NCBI RefSeq assembly: GCF_000182925.2
Contig: NC_026507.1
Location: forward strand, 930,001 to 994,000
Length of the DNA: 64,000 nucleotides
Direction: 5' to 3'
Source: Neurospora crassa OR74A
Taxonomy: Eukaryota; Ascomycota; Sordariomycetes; Sordariales; Sordariaceae
A program made the position numbers and the translations under genes. This document shows, in pieces, positions 36,313 through 48,608 of this stretch. A model generated the notes under the pieces. That model worked only from the letters and a program-made list of their open reading frames with translations. It was not told the DNA's origin and did no database searches. Position 1 is the first letter of the stretch; each line of letters starts with the position of its first letter.

Positions 36313-38252
36313 TCATGCCGAAGCCGGCGTCGAAACGCTCTCCTCCACCTTTCTCCTCTTAAATTTGCCCTTGGCCGCAATCTTGCCCTCCGCTGGCTTC
36401 GCTCTCCATCCAGTAAAGATATATCCATCCGCACCACCGCGCTCCGTCATCAACGGATGCGTCCTGCCCGGCAACACCTGCCACCTCCTCGCCCTGCTAG
36501 TCTGGATGCTTGTGCCCAGTAACAGCGTGGGGTTGAGAGGGAACTGCTCGCTTCCCTCCCACTTTTCCAGCTCTTCGGCCGTCTTGCCCTGGATCTCCGC
36601 CACGTGTCCGCTGTTCCACGCCGTCCTCCTGGCAACGCTGAAGCAATCGGCTAGTGTCGCGAGAGGCTCGAGAGAAGGGGAGTAGATGGCCACGGGGGCG
36701 CCGCCGGCCAAGAGGGGAAGGGCGTGCTTGAGGATCGAGATCGGGTCCATGGTGCTGGCGCAGACGAGGCCGGAGAAGTTGCCGGCGCGCGTGCTGTCGA
36801 CAATGTGGCGAACGCGGGCGTAGCGTCTGCGCTTGCGGTGGAAGTTGCCGCGGCGGCTGGGCTTCCAGGTGCTCAAGGTCTCGGGATCGGCAGTGAGGGG
36901 AGGGGTCGAGTACGAGGTGTCGAGTTCGGGCTTGAGGAGCTGCAGCCAGCTGAGCGTGAGAAGGTGGTTCAGTAGCGGGTGCGGCGGGTGTTGTGGGGCG
37001 GTGACATCGAAGTTCCAGTAGTTGAGGAATGAAAGGTTCGGTTGGCTGGCGCCGTGAAGGACGGTGATGGTGTTGGTTTGCGAAAAGGGAACGGCGAAAT
37101 CGGAGTCGCGCGGCTTGTTGTCACGCGGGCGCTTGGGGTGTCGGGGAAGAGTTGTTGTCTCTGATGTTGCTGCTTGCTGTTGTCCGTCAATCATTTCCGT
37201 GTCTTTTTGGCTGGTCGTGTCAGATTCCTGTTTTGGTTCCGTCTCTTCCTCGGCCTTTTCTGTGGCTTCCTCCTCTTCCGCCGCTTCCTCGGTCTCGTCA
37301 TCTTCCTTGTAGAGAACACCCATGCGCTCGGCCATGGCTGCGACTAATAGACCACCGGTATCATCGACAACTAGCCACCTTCCAGCCAGCAAGTCCTCTT
37401 GCAAGGGTGCAAGAGCCTCCTCTCCTTGTTCTGTTGTCGCCTTGGGATCCTCCAGGAAGACGTCCGCACCGCCATAGTGAACGTTACCCCAGCAACCGAC
37501 CAAACCCATCATCTCGGCGCGAATGTCCAAGATCTTGCTAGCATCTCTCTCCTCCAGCTGCCAGTTGGAAAAGGTGGGAACGTCGATGGGCAGGACCTGG
37601 AACCTCCTGATGTACTTCTTCGTCTTCAACAGCTTGTACTTGGACAAACTGAAACTAGTCTTCTGGTCGAGAGCAGCATGCGACAAGAGAAGTTTGGCGA
37701 TGACGTCCTTGCCGGCGTTGGTCCCGTCGCGCTTCAACTCCTCGATTTCCGCTTGTGTCAGCTTCTGGCGGGCGTTCTCGTCGATAACTTCTTGGGTAGA
37801 CCGCGCAATGACGTTGCCGCTCTCGGCATCGACTAAGCTGAATTCTTCGCCAGCGGCGGTGGCAATGACGGCGTCATTGTTCGAACCAGGACCGGCAGCG
37901 GGGTTGGCGCATTCGGCGTCCTCTTCGGCGAAGACATCGGCGTAAAGTTCGGAAGGGGGGACGACTCGGAGGCGGGAAAAGCTTTCTTCGGGAAGCTTGT
38001 CTTGGACCTCAAAGGTAAGGTAGTATGGGCGTTCGAGGATTAGGTTGGCGGGGAAGGTGCCGTATTTTCCAAGGGAGATCGATCTGGTGGTGCGATGAAG
38101 GCATATCAGCATCTCACCATGTTTTGTTTACTTTGAAGCCGCCATTGTTCTCGGTTGACGTACGTATTAGGAGTGACCTGGATAACTCTGGTAACACCGG
38201 AGGGCAGCTTGAGGGCTACCCAGCTGTTGGGCTTAATTACTGAATGGTGCAT
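36313..38252 (-). CDS. tRNA m1A58 methyltransferase non-catalytic subunit TRM6 (Gcd10)
   Basis: Exon 1 (38252-38164) and exon 2 (38083-36313) join across an 80-base intron (GTACGT...CCAG), giving 619 residues. The splice produces NSWVALKLPSGVTRVIQVT followed by PNTSISLGKYGTFPANLI, the conserved Trm6/Gcd10 N-terminus. Later blocks also fit: QKLTQAEIEELKRDG, SKYLLLKTKK-like SKYKLLKTKKYIRRF, and the C-terminal half with a degenerate methyltransferase fold. Trm6 lacks SAM-binding residues and, with Trm61, makes 1-methyladenosine at position 58 of tRNAs (including initiator tRNA-Met) in the nucleus. A Glu/Thr-rich acidic insertion lies near the middle (EEAAEEEEATEKAEEETE). It shares an 856-base upstream region with the divergent glutathione transferase gene. 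Confidence 0.9.
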
Positions 38253-39108
38253 CTTGAATTGCCTGGTTCGCAATCCTGTTCGTTGCTGGGTTCAAGATTG
38301 CAAAAGTGGAATTCCGATTCCCGAAGAGGAATTTCAATTGCCGCCGAGAAAAAAAAAAAAATCGGCGAGAAAAGTCCAGAGCTTAGCGCGTTGCGGGTCC
38401 TGCGGGTCCGTTGGAGGCGTGAATGGGTCTCGACCGAGACGACTCCACGCTCAGGCCCAGGGACCTTGATGGATTGGGGGGTGGGACCCACTTTGAACCT
38501 CACTGCTCAGGGGGGGTTATGCACTAACAATTACCGCTGAAGCATCAACCATCTACACTGCACAGTAAACAATCACACAATTCCAACTCTCCGTCTGCGT
38601 CGACATCTGTGGCTGTCCTTGCCGAATTTGTCATCAACTGTCGATGGGAAGGTGCGTATGACTGCCCACAGGCACAGGAGAGGGCAGTACCTCTAGATTA
38701 GGTCATACCCCAGACGAGACTTCGTCCTTTTCCACGAAATCCTTCAATTGACTTCAACACCATCCGAGTCTCGTCGTCTGCTTCTTCCCTGACTCTTCCT
38801 ACGAACTGAACCATTGCGTCCACCTGTGCCCTCATCAACGCTTCTCGACTTATCCGTTGTGCTGACTGATTGCTACACCACCATCACATCATTGACTCAT
38901 GTGACTCTCGAGTCGTTCCCCCCGGTTTTATTGTCGAGTTGTTGCCCAGTACCCCTCTTCTTCTTTGACCGGCCTGACTTCTTGACTTCGACTTTTCGAG
39001 GATTGCGTTCCGTTTCCCTCATCCATTGCGCCAGTCTTCATATCCGCAAACTTTGATTAGCAAGCCTTGTAAAACATCATCTTCTAGCTAAATATCTCCA
39101 TACTGACA
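38253..39108. other. Divergent promoter of TRM6 and the glutathione transferase
   Basis: The two genes start at its two edges. It contains a 13-base A run near 38350 and a pyrimidine-rich stretch before 39109. I cannot name specific factor sites. Confidence 0.5.
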
Positions 39109-40252
39109 ATGGCTTCCAAAGTTGGTTATGATCTATACCTCCCCCTCCAAGCTCTCGCAGCTAACCCCAGGACAACAGGATAACGAGGGATCCGGAGCTT
39201 TCATTCGCAGCGAAAGCGCATTCCGCCATTTTATCTCCCCTGATCCCAATGCTCAATTTCCAGCAGACAAGGGGCGGTATGCTCTGTACATCTCGCCCAC
39301 ATGTCCTTGGGTAAACTTTGCTCCTTTTTTCACTTGATCGTTATTCTTGTCGGCCGTCAACTTACACATTTGGTAACAGGCACATAGAACCTCCATAGTC
39401 CGGATTCTCAAAGGACTCGAGGACATTATCGACCTGTACGAACTCCACGCATCCATGGGTCCCACGGGCTGGTACTTTAGCGGTAAAGGTTCTTCCTTCC
39501 CTGCAGACCCCTTTTACGGCTTCAAGTACCTCCCCGATCTCTACAAGAAGGCCGACCCCTCCTTCACCGGTCCTTTTACAGTTCCCATGCTCTGGGACAA
39601 GAAGACCCACACCGTTGTCAACAACGAAAGTTCCGAGATTATCCGCATGCTCACTACCGCCTTTGATCACCTCCTGCCGGAACACCTACGTGAAGTGAAC
39701 AGGCCAGGTGGCGGACTGTACCCGAAGCATCTGCAATCTTCCATCGATGAGGTGAATAGCTGGGTCTACAATTTGATCAACAACGGAGTGTACAAGACAG
39801 GCTTCGCTACCACCCAGCAGGCGTACGACGCGAATCTGTACCCACTTTTCGAGGGACTCGATCGTGTTGAGCAACTCCTCTCCTCCCCTGCACCCAGCGA
39901 TGGTGGCTCGCCAGAAACAAAGTCAAGGAAATACCTTCTTGGGGACAACCTCACTGAGACTGACGTCCGTTTGTATACCACAATCATTCGATTCGACGTC
40001 GCGTACCGCCCAGTGTTTCAGTGTAGCCTCAAATCCATTCGACATGACTATCCAAATATCTACTCCTGGCTCCGCCGCTTGTATTGGGATCAAGACAGCC
40101 GCGAGACCAATTCCGCATTCCACTCGACATCTGCACCGTACCTAAATATGTATGGGCCGTCATACGCCGCTGCAAGGCACAAGAAAGTTTTTGGCGGGCA
40201 GGGGCCTTTCATTGTCCCTGGGGGGCCGACACCGTTGATCGATCAGTTGTAG
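39109..40252 (+). CDS. Xi-class glutathione transferase (glutathionyl-hydroquinone reductase, ECM4/GTO-like)
   Basis: Exons 39109-39120, 39179-39310 and 39380-40252 give 338 residues. The introns are 58 bases (GTTGGT...AACAG, with a GCTAAC branch site) and 69 bases (GTAAAC...AACAG). The catalytic Cys46 is in SPTCPWAHR, the CPW motif typical of Xi and Omega-like GSTs, and the second splice falls exactly after its Trp. Downstream come GPFTVPMLWDKKTHTVVNNESS (the cis-Pro and Glu/Ser glutathione site) and the helical C-terminal domain with YLLGDNLTETDVRLYTTI and RFDVAY. These enzymes reduce glutathionyl-hydroquinones and help with quinone and xenobiotic stress in the cytosol. The four-codon first exon with a GTTGGT donor is unusual but restores the family N-terminus. 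Confidence 0.88.
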
Positions 40253-40523
40253 GGCAGAATTTCCACAAATGAAAATCTTCGATGCTCTGCTGCAGACATT
40301 ACTGCGAAACGATGATCGTTGGTCGGCCGGTAAACGAAATGAATGCTTCCTCTTCCTATTACACAAGACCGTCCAACAGGATCCAACGCTTTCAAGGAGT
40401 GAAAAAAGAAGACAAGGAAAGTGCGAAAATAGAGGTCGAAAGTAACAGCCTGTCCAAAGGTTACCTCGTGTCGTTTTTGTCAGCCAATTCTCCAAGCATA
40501 GAGAGGCGCAATGGATGATACCT

Positions 40524-42662
40524 CTAACTGTGGCCATTAGACAAATTACTGGGGTTGATGATGTCTTGTGCGGGTCGTTTCTCATAGTCACCCTGAGGCA
40601 TGGCCGTATCAGGCTCCGGAGTGGTCCGATCAGATCTCACAGGTTCCTTGGGTTCAATCACGCTGTTCCGATTGACCTCATCGGCTAGATCTTTGAGAAT
40701 ATGCCCCATGCAGGACTTCTCCTTGCAAGGCGCCAACAAGCAAAAATCATCTTTAATGTTAGAAGCGGTGTCTTCGCCTTCATGGAAAATTTGCTGTTGT
40801 GGTACCCCATCAATGCACCGCCAGCCTCCATAGGCCCGAATTTTCGGCAGATTTTCGCTAGTGGGACGGTTGGTTCTGGAGAATTTATGAGGAGGGTCGT
40901 TCTTCTCGTACAGGCATCGAAACAGCTGCACCGCATCAAGCACATGATATTTGCACCAAAAGGGATGATGATGGCCCTTCAACACAAGAAGCAGTAACTC
41001 GAGCAACAGCCAAATCGCTGTGAGGAAGACCAGGATGCTCACCAAACAGATGATCCCGGTGAGCGAAAAGGTCTGGATGTCCGGGCTGGATACCACAAAG
41101 TGCCCGGATCCTTCCTCGGGTTGTCCGTTGCCGCCCTGGAAGACATTGGGGTAATTTTGTTCGGGGCCATCGAACATGGTTGCGTCACTGAAGATGTTTC
41201 GAGTTGCTACGAAGCTCGCGAGGACTAGGCGCTCCATATCGTTTTTGATGGATGACATGAATGCATCAATCACCCCGTTGGGACTGGTGGTTACAGACCT
41301 GAGTGCCGAGTCACCGCTCGCGTTCCCCAATCTAACAAGCATTGGGCCACCGAAGAATGTTGCCTCGAGGACTGCGACGAGGACGTTCGGAATGGTTCGA
41401 TCTGTCTGCTTTCTGAGGTCCTCGATTGAGTTGAGAGCGGTTCCCTTGTGTAACCAATTCATCTGCTCCCAGCAAGACAAGATAGGTCTGGCGCGCTTCA
41501 TCCAGAATTTGGCCTTGTACTGACCTGGGTCAGCGGGCTGGTCACGCAGCTCTGTCGTATACCAAGGGTCACTGCCTTCCGTCACGCTGGTCCGCCGCGC
41601 GGAACTCACTATTATAGCGAAGGAGTAGTTGGATTTCGCTGGTGGCCCGTTCACGACGTCCTCGTTGAGAAACTGGAAGGCGGCGGTAGGTGCGCGAGTA
41701 ATAGCATCCTCGGACAGCCCGACGGACCATGGCTGATTCGTGTTGTTCCACAGGTGGTAGACGTCGCTGGCATTGGTACTGATATTAGGACGGTACCAGT
41801 CGTACTCGGTTCTGCAGAAGCCCTTCACCCCTAGTGAGAGGCCGTCGCCACCCCGGAGACCTAACTCGACTCCGGTGAGGCTATAATTGTAGCTGAGCTC
41901 ATAGCCAAGATCAGTTCCGTTTGGAATGAGGCCGGTATCCTCGCTCTCGATGCTCACGCGATTGCGTAGCGTTACCTTGGCTGCTTCGACGCTTCCCAAA
42001 GAGCGCAAGATGCCTGGGGCACGGAGACCGAAATCCTTCAACTGCTGAACAGCAACTTCACTAGGAATTTCGGGGTAAAATAAGACGCTTGGGTTAACGG
42101 GTGCGACGTGTCCAATTGAAACGAGCCAGGAGACGACCGTCGACATGGCTACACTCCCTCCCCAGACGGCAAAGCAAACGAGGCAAAGGGATAAGCCGTA
42201 TAGGAAGTCACCTCTTTGCTTGGGGCGCTTTCCTTCATGATGAGAGTTTTGAGAAGCCCCGCTGGTAGTCTCTGACTCTCCCGTCTTGAGCTCTTGAGTA
42301 GCCCCGTTGGGAGTCGCTGGCCCTTTCGTCTTGGGCTTCGTGGTTGACCGTGGATAGCATCGAACGGTATACGTCACCAGTCGAAGAAATGCAGCGATCG
42401 CATCGCCCGAGTTCCAAAGCATGATCATGCCAACAAATCTCCTCCTGGACTCGTTGCCCTGGAACATCAGGGAGACGAAACATATTATTTTCCAAAGGGC
42501 TGCGAAACTCAGAGTGACGACGACGGAGAGCGCAGACGCTACAAGCACTGAGCTTCTCCCGGAAAATGCTATAGCCCAACGGTCTCCTTGGTCGCTAGGC
42601 ATATAGAATGCCTGTGCGAGGTAGTATGCCGTTCGTGGAGGTGGGGTGTATATGTCAGACAT
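40524..42662 (-). CDS. Unrecognised 712-residue membrane protein
   Basis: The single-exon frame opens with a TTG at 42671, but the first ATG is at 42662 (MSDIYTPPPRTAYYLAQAF). Hydrophobic segments lie at about 38-66 (SSVLVASALSVVVTLSFAAL), 76-100, 152-180 (YGLSLCLVCFAVWGGSVAMS) and near 545-575 (GIICLVSILVFLTAIWLLLE). Between the third and fourth lies a region of about 360 residues with several N-glycosylation sequons, consistent with a large extracellular or lumenal domain. The C-terminal 140 residues are hydrophilic with several Cys. This layout recurs in fungus-specific membrane proteins of unknown role; I recognise no named domain. It is tail-to-tail with the glutathione transferase gene, 271 bases away. 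Confidence 0.8.
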   Translation of the reverse strand: MSDIYTPPPRTAYYLAQAFYMPSDQGDRWAIAFSGRSSVLVASALSVVVTLSFAALWKIICFVSLMFQGNESRRRFVGMIMLWNSGDAIAAFLRLVTYTVRCYPRSTTKPKTKGPATPNGATQELKTGESETTSGASQNSHHEGKRPKQRGDFLYGLSLCLVCFAVWGGSVAMSTVVSWLVSIGHVAPVNPSVLFYPEIPSEVAVQQLKDFGLRAPGILRSLGSVEAAKVTLRNRVSIESEDTGLIPNGTDLGYELSYNYSLTGVELGLRGGDGLSLGVKGFCRTEYDWYRPNISTNASDVYHLWNNTNQPWSVGLSEDAITRAPTAAFQFLNEDVVNGPPAKSNYSFAIIVSSARRTSVTEGSDPWYTTELRDQPADPGQYKAKFWMKRARPILSCWEQMNWLHKGTALNSIEDLRKQTDRTIPNVLVAVLEATFFGGPMLVRLGNASGDSALRSVTTSPNGVIDAFMSSIKNDMERLVLASFVATRNIFSDATMFDGPEQNYPNVFQGGNGQPEEGSGHFVVSSPDIQTFSLTGIICLVSILVFLTAIWLLLELLLLVLKGHHHPFWCKYHVLDAVQLFRCLYEKNDPPHKFSRTNRPTSENLPKIRAYGGWRCIDGVPQQQIFHEGEDTASNIKDDFCLLAPCKEKSCMGHILKDLADEVNRNSVIEPKEPVRSDRTTPEPDTAMPQGDYEKRPAQDIINPSNLSNGHS

Positions 42663-45600
42663 CTTGGTCAAAGATGAGGTAGGTCACCCCTAGAACCTGT
42701 CTGGCTGTGCTCTTCGGGGTTGACCGAGTCAGCAAAGGTCCCTTTGAATCCCCATGTATCCTCAAAATCAGGTGCTTTTGCCGACATTGGAAACCATCGG
42801 TTGTCATAACTGTGGGAGAGAAGCAAATAAACTTACAAAGCAGTGAACAGGTTTTTCCGATATCAAATGGATACCAAGGGCAAGATATCGCAGATACTAG
42901 CCTAAGAGCTCGAATATGCTCAGCTTTGAGCTGCGAAGCGCTTTGTCAACCCAGAAGGTGATGTGCCTGACCCTGGGCTTTGCGCTCAGCGGAGTATTTA
43001 AGCTTTGGAAATGTAAGTTGACAAGGCACTGATTCACCAATATGTGGCACTCGAGGTAAACTGACCTAGCCATAACTTAAAGGTGGCAAGGGCTGGTACC
43101 GCGCTTCACTAAAATCACATTGAGGGGACACAAGCCAAACCCCATGCCCTTGACTTCTCTTCGCCCTCTAGTCTCATTCAACATCTCTACGTCCATGAGT
43201 TCTCTGGACTTCTTTCGGCGTCTCGCTCTTCATCCTGAACCTGTCTTCTCCACTTTCATGTTTCCACATCCAGAAGACTTCAACTCCACCTTCGCAATTC
43301 TAGATCCTCGGCAAAGACTTCCTCATCCAAACCTGACGAGTAGGGCGGGGTTTTCTCGAGGCTTGACAAGTGGTTGGCTGGAAGGTGTTTTGGGTTCAAT
43401 GAAGTCCTGGCATCAGGCTGGGAGAAAGGTTGCTGCTGCCCGGAGACAGCCCATTCGGAATTTCCGCCCTCTCTCCACTCCCAACACTCCCACCACTCCC
43501 CTCACCCTCTTAACTCCCCCCTCTCTGCATGTTGTCAAACCATGATAGGCCGTGGCATTGGAAATGTCAAGGACATGATTCAGCCGCACTACGACTCAAG
43601 TTTCCCAGAAGTTTTGGGGTCTGTGAGTCATGGTCTTCATTTGCATGATTCTGGTGTGTCGTACACCCGCGAGTGAATTGCAAGGACTCACTCTATTGCT
43701 TAAATAAGCACCTGTAGGTTTTTTTGCCGAGTGATGACAGCTGATATCAATAACATCTGTCAACGGGACGCAGAGACTTACAAACCAAGCGCCATGATTG
43801 ACATGCGGAGAATACAGATTTGTGCAGGTGCTAACACTTGCCCGTTCAAGTTGAGCTCGGTTAATAATCTCAACCCTACTTCGCAATTCTCTCCACGGCA
43901 CGGTATAGCAATGCAGCACAACGATCATGAAAGCCTTTGTAGGGCTTCGATAACATGCACGTGCATCGCTGAGACTACTAACTAGCCACTACCAACTCTT
44001 CAACCTTCCCACCTCGAAGGCGACCTCACAAGCCTGGTCTGCTTTAGAGCCTTCAGTGGCTCATTGGGAAATGTCGTTGGCCGGATCAAACTTTCGTGCA
44101 TCCGAACCCATCTGGAGCCACGTAATTCACGCCGACTGTCAGTGACGGCCCGGGCTGGATGCACAAGACCCTCCTTGCAGCGAGTGCGTGAAATTGCGGC
44201 TTGCAGGCCATTTCCCTTTCTCATCACTTACCTGACCGTCTGTGGACGACAGCAAACGACAATTGACCAGCAGCAAGACTCTGTCAGCGTCAAAAGATGC
44301 TTTGAACACGTCGAAGCCCAATCATCCTCACGCAAGGTCAGTGGTTAGTTTGATTCGAAGAAAAGGTGGTGAAAACGGATGAGAAGGCTGCGAGCGCCAA
44401 GCTATATCTTCGACAGAACGCGGTTTGTGATGACCAAAGGAGCCCGTCCGGCCGATATGGTTGGATCCGTTAGCATCTTCAGCTGAGCCTCTATCACACC
44501 TACATAAGCGAAGCACGCCGAGACTTCTGATCCTCGGAGCCTTGTGGGAAATTCGAATTATACAGTATGCAGTGGAGCGCCTGGGGCGGTTCATTTTCAT
44601 GCTCCAGAAAATCATTTGGTGCTCTGACGAAGTGCGGAGAAGCGCCTGCATGCATGTTGCAGCCGGAACTCACTAGGTAAGGCTGGTCGGTGACCTCGGC
44701 GATGGTAAACCCCTTTCAGTCCCCGGTAATCCCCTTGATTCGCTAATCGTTCTTGAGCAACGAATAGGGGTCCATCAAATGGAGATTTGACCACCATAAA
44801 TCATCACCACTTACACGCCTGGATGGGGTCAGTGCCAGAGCCGATAGATACCAGGACTTCTTCATCATGGGCCAGCTGTTTGACACTGCATCGATACCAC
44901 CAGCCCCCTTCATTTTCCTGCTCACCACATATCACCAAAATAACGTCAAATCATCTGTGATCAGTTCGCAGCCTGGCGATGTCAAGATCCATTGACATTG
45001 CAGGAAAGAGGATCATGTAAAGAGCTCTTGCTGCATGACTTGTGTTGGATCCATCTGATAGGTCAAGAAAGCCTCAGCTCCGCACAGGGATGGATACCTA
45101 GGTAGTAGATACCCAACGATGCAAGATGAGGAGAACTGAGAACTGCGGAATGCAGAACTCGGACTGATAGGACGGGATACCTGGATTATTATCACCAGCC
45201 GTATTATGTTAGTGATCAAGCACTTATCAGCATACCGGCCTCAACCATCTCAACCAGAAGCATGAGGCCAAGAAGCCGAAAGCTGTTAATATTGCATGAA
45301 AGTTGCATATGTGAGGCAACCGGGGCTTTTGGGTGTAAGTAGAAGTCTTCACGATCGGTTTTCGGTAAATGGCCACTCCTCCATTGGATGCAAATTGTGC
45401 CAGGTTCAGGTTTCGACCATTGGCACTCTGCTTCTTGGGCACTTCATTTAGCAGCTGCCAAGGTGGCACTGCCATGGAGCAATGGTGTCGGTGGCTTGGT
45501 GGATGGTTTTCCGGACTATGTCCGCCAGCAGCTCGATCAACAAGGGCCGCAATCGATACAAGTTACCGGGTTGAGGCTAGAGTATTGTGTGAAGTTGAAG

Positions 45601-45777
45601 AGAAGAAGCTATTGAGGCATTCCATAAATAAGAAGTCGCAGACCCGCCGGCCTTGATGGCTTCACTTTGTGTTTCACTGCACCACTGCTTCTTCTACACC
45701 AGTCTTCACTCACCAACTAGGTAAAGATCTCGAATCACCTTTCCCTCAGTTAGCATCTCCGGCACTTCACCATCACC
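42663..45777. other. Large gene-poor gap (3.1 kb)
   Basis: Nothing here has a recognisable domain. One plus-strand frame at 43144-43545 has some coding character and is listed separately. The right end should contain the promoter of the fasciclin gene, with an A/T-rich CCATAAATAAG near 45624. Confidence 0.4.
43144..43545 (+). CDS. Possible small protein, 133 residues
   Basis: This ATG-started frame reads MPLTSLRPLVSFNISTSMSS and then LDFFRRLALHPEPVFSTFMF, with a Thr/Pro/Leu-rich C-terminus. The composition is somewhat protein-like, but there is no domain, no conserved motif and no neighbour that supports it. It could equally be chance in C-rich DNA. Confidence 0.25.
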   Translation: MPLTSLRPLVSFNISTSMSSLDFFRRLALHPEPVFSTFMFPHPEDFNSTFAILDPRQRLPHPNLTSRAGFSRGLTSGWLEGVLGSMKSWHQAGRKVAAARRQPIRNFRPLSTPNTPTTPLTLLTPPSLHVVKP

Positions 45778-46946
45778 ATGATTCTTTTCCACGTCCTCCT
45801 TGCCCTGTCGGCGGCAACCCTTGCTTCCGCCGACACCCTGATCAACACCCTCCAGCAGAATGGTTTCAGCGACTTCGCCAACATCTACCAAGAGGCGGAC
45901 CCCAGTATTCTCTCCAGCATCGACGTCGGCAGTAACTTCATCATCTATGCCACCAACAACACCCAGTCTGCCGTCAACTCCACCCTAGGCCGTCGTAGCT
46001 CAACCAGGCCCACCAGGCAGGACCGGATTGCCGCCAGATCTGCGGTGCAGAACTGGGCTACCAGATCGAAGAAGCTACGCTTCAAGCGCCAGCAGGCTAA
46101 CTCTTCTGCAGCTGTCTACCAGTCTTTGCTGAGTGACCCGGAGATTGTCAACCTCGGCCCGGGCGTCAATCAGTCTCTTGTCGAGAAGCCGGTCGGAGAC
46201 GCGGGGGTGCCAACCGTTTTTGCCGGTGCGGATAAGGCTGTGCCGGTCGTGGGTGATGATATCCCCTTTGACGGAGGTGTCATTAGGCCCGTGGCTTCGT
46301 AAGGCATCCCCTCCTCTTCTCTTAGCACCAAACTCGCCACTAACGAATCCGCCAACAACAGTCTCCTCGAGATCCCTGGCTCCATCCCCAGCACCCTCTC
46401 CCTCTTCCCCAACCTCTCCAACCTCACCGCCCTCCTGACCCAATCCAGCCTCGCCGGGCCCGTCAGCGAGGCCGCCGGCATCACCGTCCTCGCACCCGAT
46501 GACAGCGCTTTTGCCGCCGTCAATATCTCGGCCCTCACCGACGAGCAGATCGTCGGCATCCTCAGTCAGCACGTCATTGTCGACTATGTCGGTTATTCCC
46601 CGCTGTTGAAGGATGGACAGGTGTTTAAGACGCTGGCCAACGGCACCATCACTGTTGCTGTCAGGGATAGCGGTGTCTACTTCAATGGTGCAAAGGTCAC
46701 TGCTTCTGATGTCATTGTTGAGAATGGTGTTGTGCATACTGTTGCTTCGGTGAGTTCATTCCATTTTTTTTCCCTACAACATACGTACCTTGATGATTGA
46801 GGACTTACTGACACAATCTTGAACAGCTTGTCGGGTCCGGGGACGGCGAGAACCCGCCCGCTACTGGCGCTGCTGGTCGAACCGGACTTGGTTTGAAGAC
46901 TCTCGGCCTCGCTGCTCTGGGCCTGGCTGTTGCTGCATTGTTCTAA
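45778..46946 (+). CDS. GPI-type fasciclin (FAS1) protein interrupted by an in-frame stop
   Basis: Exon 1 (45778-46749) and exon 2 (46827-46946) join in phase across a 77-base intron (GTGAGT...AACAG). The N-terminus is a signal peptide (MILFHVLLALSAATLASA). Two FAS1 domains follow: one from about residue 20 to the block FDGGVIRPVAS, and a second including ITVLAPDDSAFAAV, LSQHVIVDYVGY and NGVVHTVAS. Exon 2 ends in a hydrophobic GPI-like tail (LGLAALGLAVAALF). The oddity is a TAA at codon 175 (46300-46302), right where relatives continue GGVIRPVxxYFxLP. The frame is open on both sides. As written, only a 174-residue one-domain product would be made. Either the gene is broken, the stop is read through, or the base is wrong. 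FAS1 proteins act in cell adhesion at the wall. Confidence 0.75.
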
Positions 46947-48608
46947 TGTGATTGCTAATTTCTGACCGGAAGTTGGGTCACAGGCTGGGTGTTGAAGGTC
47001 GAGGAAGGTATCGGAGTCTAATGCGTTGACGATTGTATGACGAATAAATGATCTATACCCTGTCTTAAATCAAGCCAGCATTGCTCATGATCAACCAGTT
47101 ATTGGATGACTGCTGAGTACCTGTAGAGCGTTATGTATGCTAGGTGATAATTGCCGGATTACATTCATGACGGTTAGGGTTGGATGTGGCGACACGGCTC
47201 GGAACGGGCACTTTCTCGTATGTGGTCCAATCGAGGAGTCGGGTCCAGGGTGATCCAGATTCCTCGGCGGATGAGTTGTGTTCTGGTCATAATCACTCAA
47301 GATGGTTGCAAGACTCGTCGGTTGAGGTGATTTGTTCAATTGCGCCCTCGTTCACTCAAACTTGTCCTGTCGACACGTTCCCGGTATAAGCTGGAACAAA
47401 CCCCGGCACCAACGGCCAAACGGGAACTCGTATGGTTCGGATACGATACCAGGGCATAAAGACCTAATCATGAAAATGAAATCAGCATCGTGAAAGCGAC
47501 CGAATATTATTGAAGCACAAAAGGAACGAGGTGGGTGTCGAGTCGAAAAGAACCCCATCTTTCGAAGGATCGAATGCCACCTAGTGGAGGTCCCCTCTCG
47601 TTTGCACGTTGCCGCTGACCAGTGAAACAGACGCCATTTAGCACTGTCAGATGCCCTAGGGTCGCACCCACACCCCTGGAAGCCCGGCACGTCGGCGTCA
47701 TCCGGACATCGCAGTGCAGCCAGGAACACCCGACCCGAGGGGACCCCACCACAACGGCACCTGACGACCACCTTCACCTGAAAAAGCCCCTTTGCGCCTC
47801 CCCGGATTTGCGCGCATTGCCTGCTCAGCCATCCTTCTTATCAGGTGTGGCTGCAATTGAGACATCGAATTTGCCGCGGCACTATCGTTAACAGCTGTCA
47901 CAGCCCCACAGGCCTCTCACAAAGTCTCAAAAGTGCCTTGGAGAGAGATTTGCCTCGCCGTGACCATCATCATCCCAGGTCACTTTTGCATATTCTCATC
48001 AAACAACTTCCTCACAAGATCCATGTTCATGGACAACACACCAATCCAGATGGAACAGCCCTGACCCATCCAACTATCCATCCATCCATCCATCCACCCA
48101 TCCATCCTGGTGATAGCGACCATGGCGTGGTGCTTCATCCACAAGGGGCGAAGCGCTTGCTTTGGCATGGGAGTCCTCGGGTTTGTCAAGTCTCTCCATG
48201 ATTTCACTCTTAAACCTTCCCATTGCCAAGATCTTCGAAAAAGAGTTTCCCATCGCGGCACTTGATAATCAGTATCAACCGCGCTAACACACCTACCTGA
48301 GAGCACAACACCGTCTAAAAAGCAATCGCAACCACCGCCAACCTATTATTACACCGCCATACCTTGATATACACCTTAATACACGGAATTGTAATACACC
48401 ACCTCGACAAGGGGGGCTAACTACCAAGCCTCCACCTGCCGCCGACGATCACCACCACCAAGACGTCGGCACTCCACATAGACACACCTTATTTCAACGT
48501 CAACTTCGTTACTGTCCCCTCCCTCTCCAGTGCGGCTCCACTCACCGACATCTCAACCTCAACCTCACAGACACATCCTCGTCACAACCAAAACCTAAGA
48601 AGATCAAG
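46947..48608. other. Intergenic
   Basis: This 1.7 kb precedes the nucleotidase gene. It contains the CATC microsatellite at 48067-48108 and C/A-rich leader sequence from about 48300 onward. Open frames on both strands look like chance. Confidence 0.5.
48067..48108. repeat. CATC tetranucleotide microsatellite
   Basis: CATC/CATCCA units repeat about ten times with two interruptions (CAACTATC, CACC). It is non-coding. Confidence 0.8.
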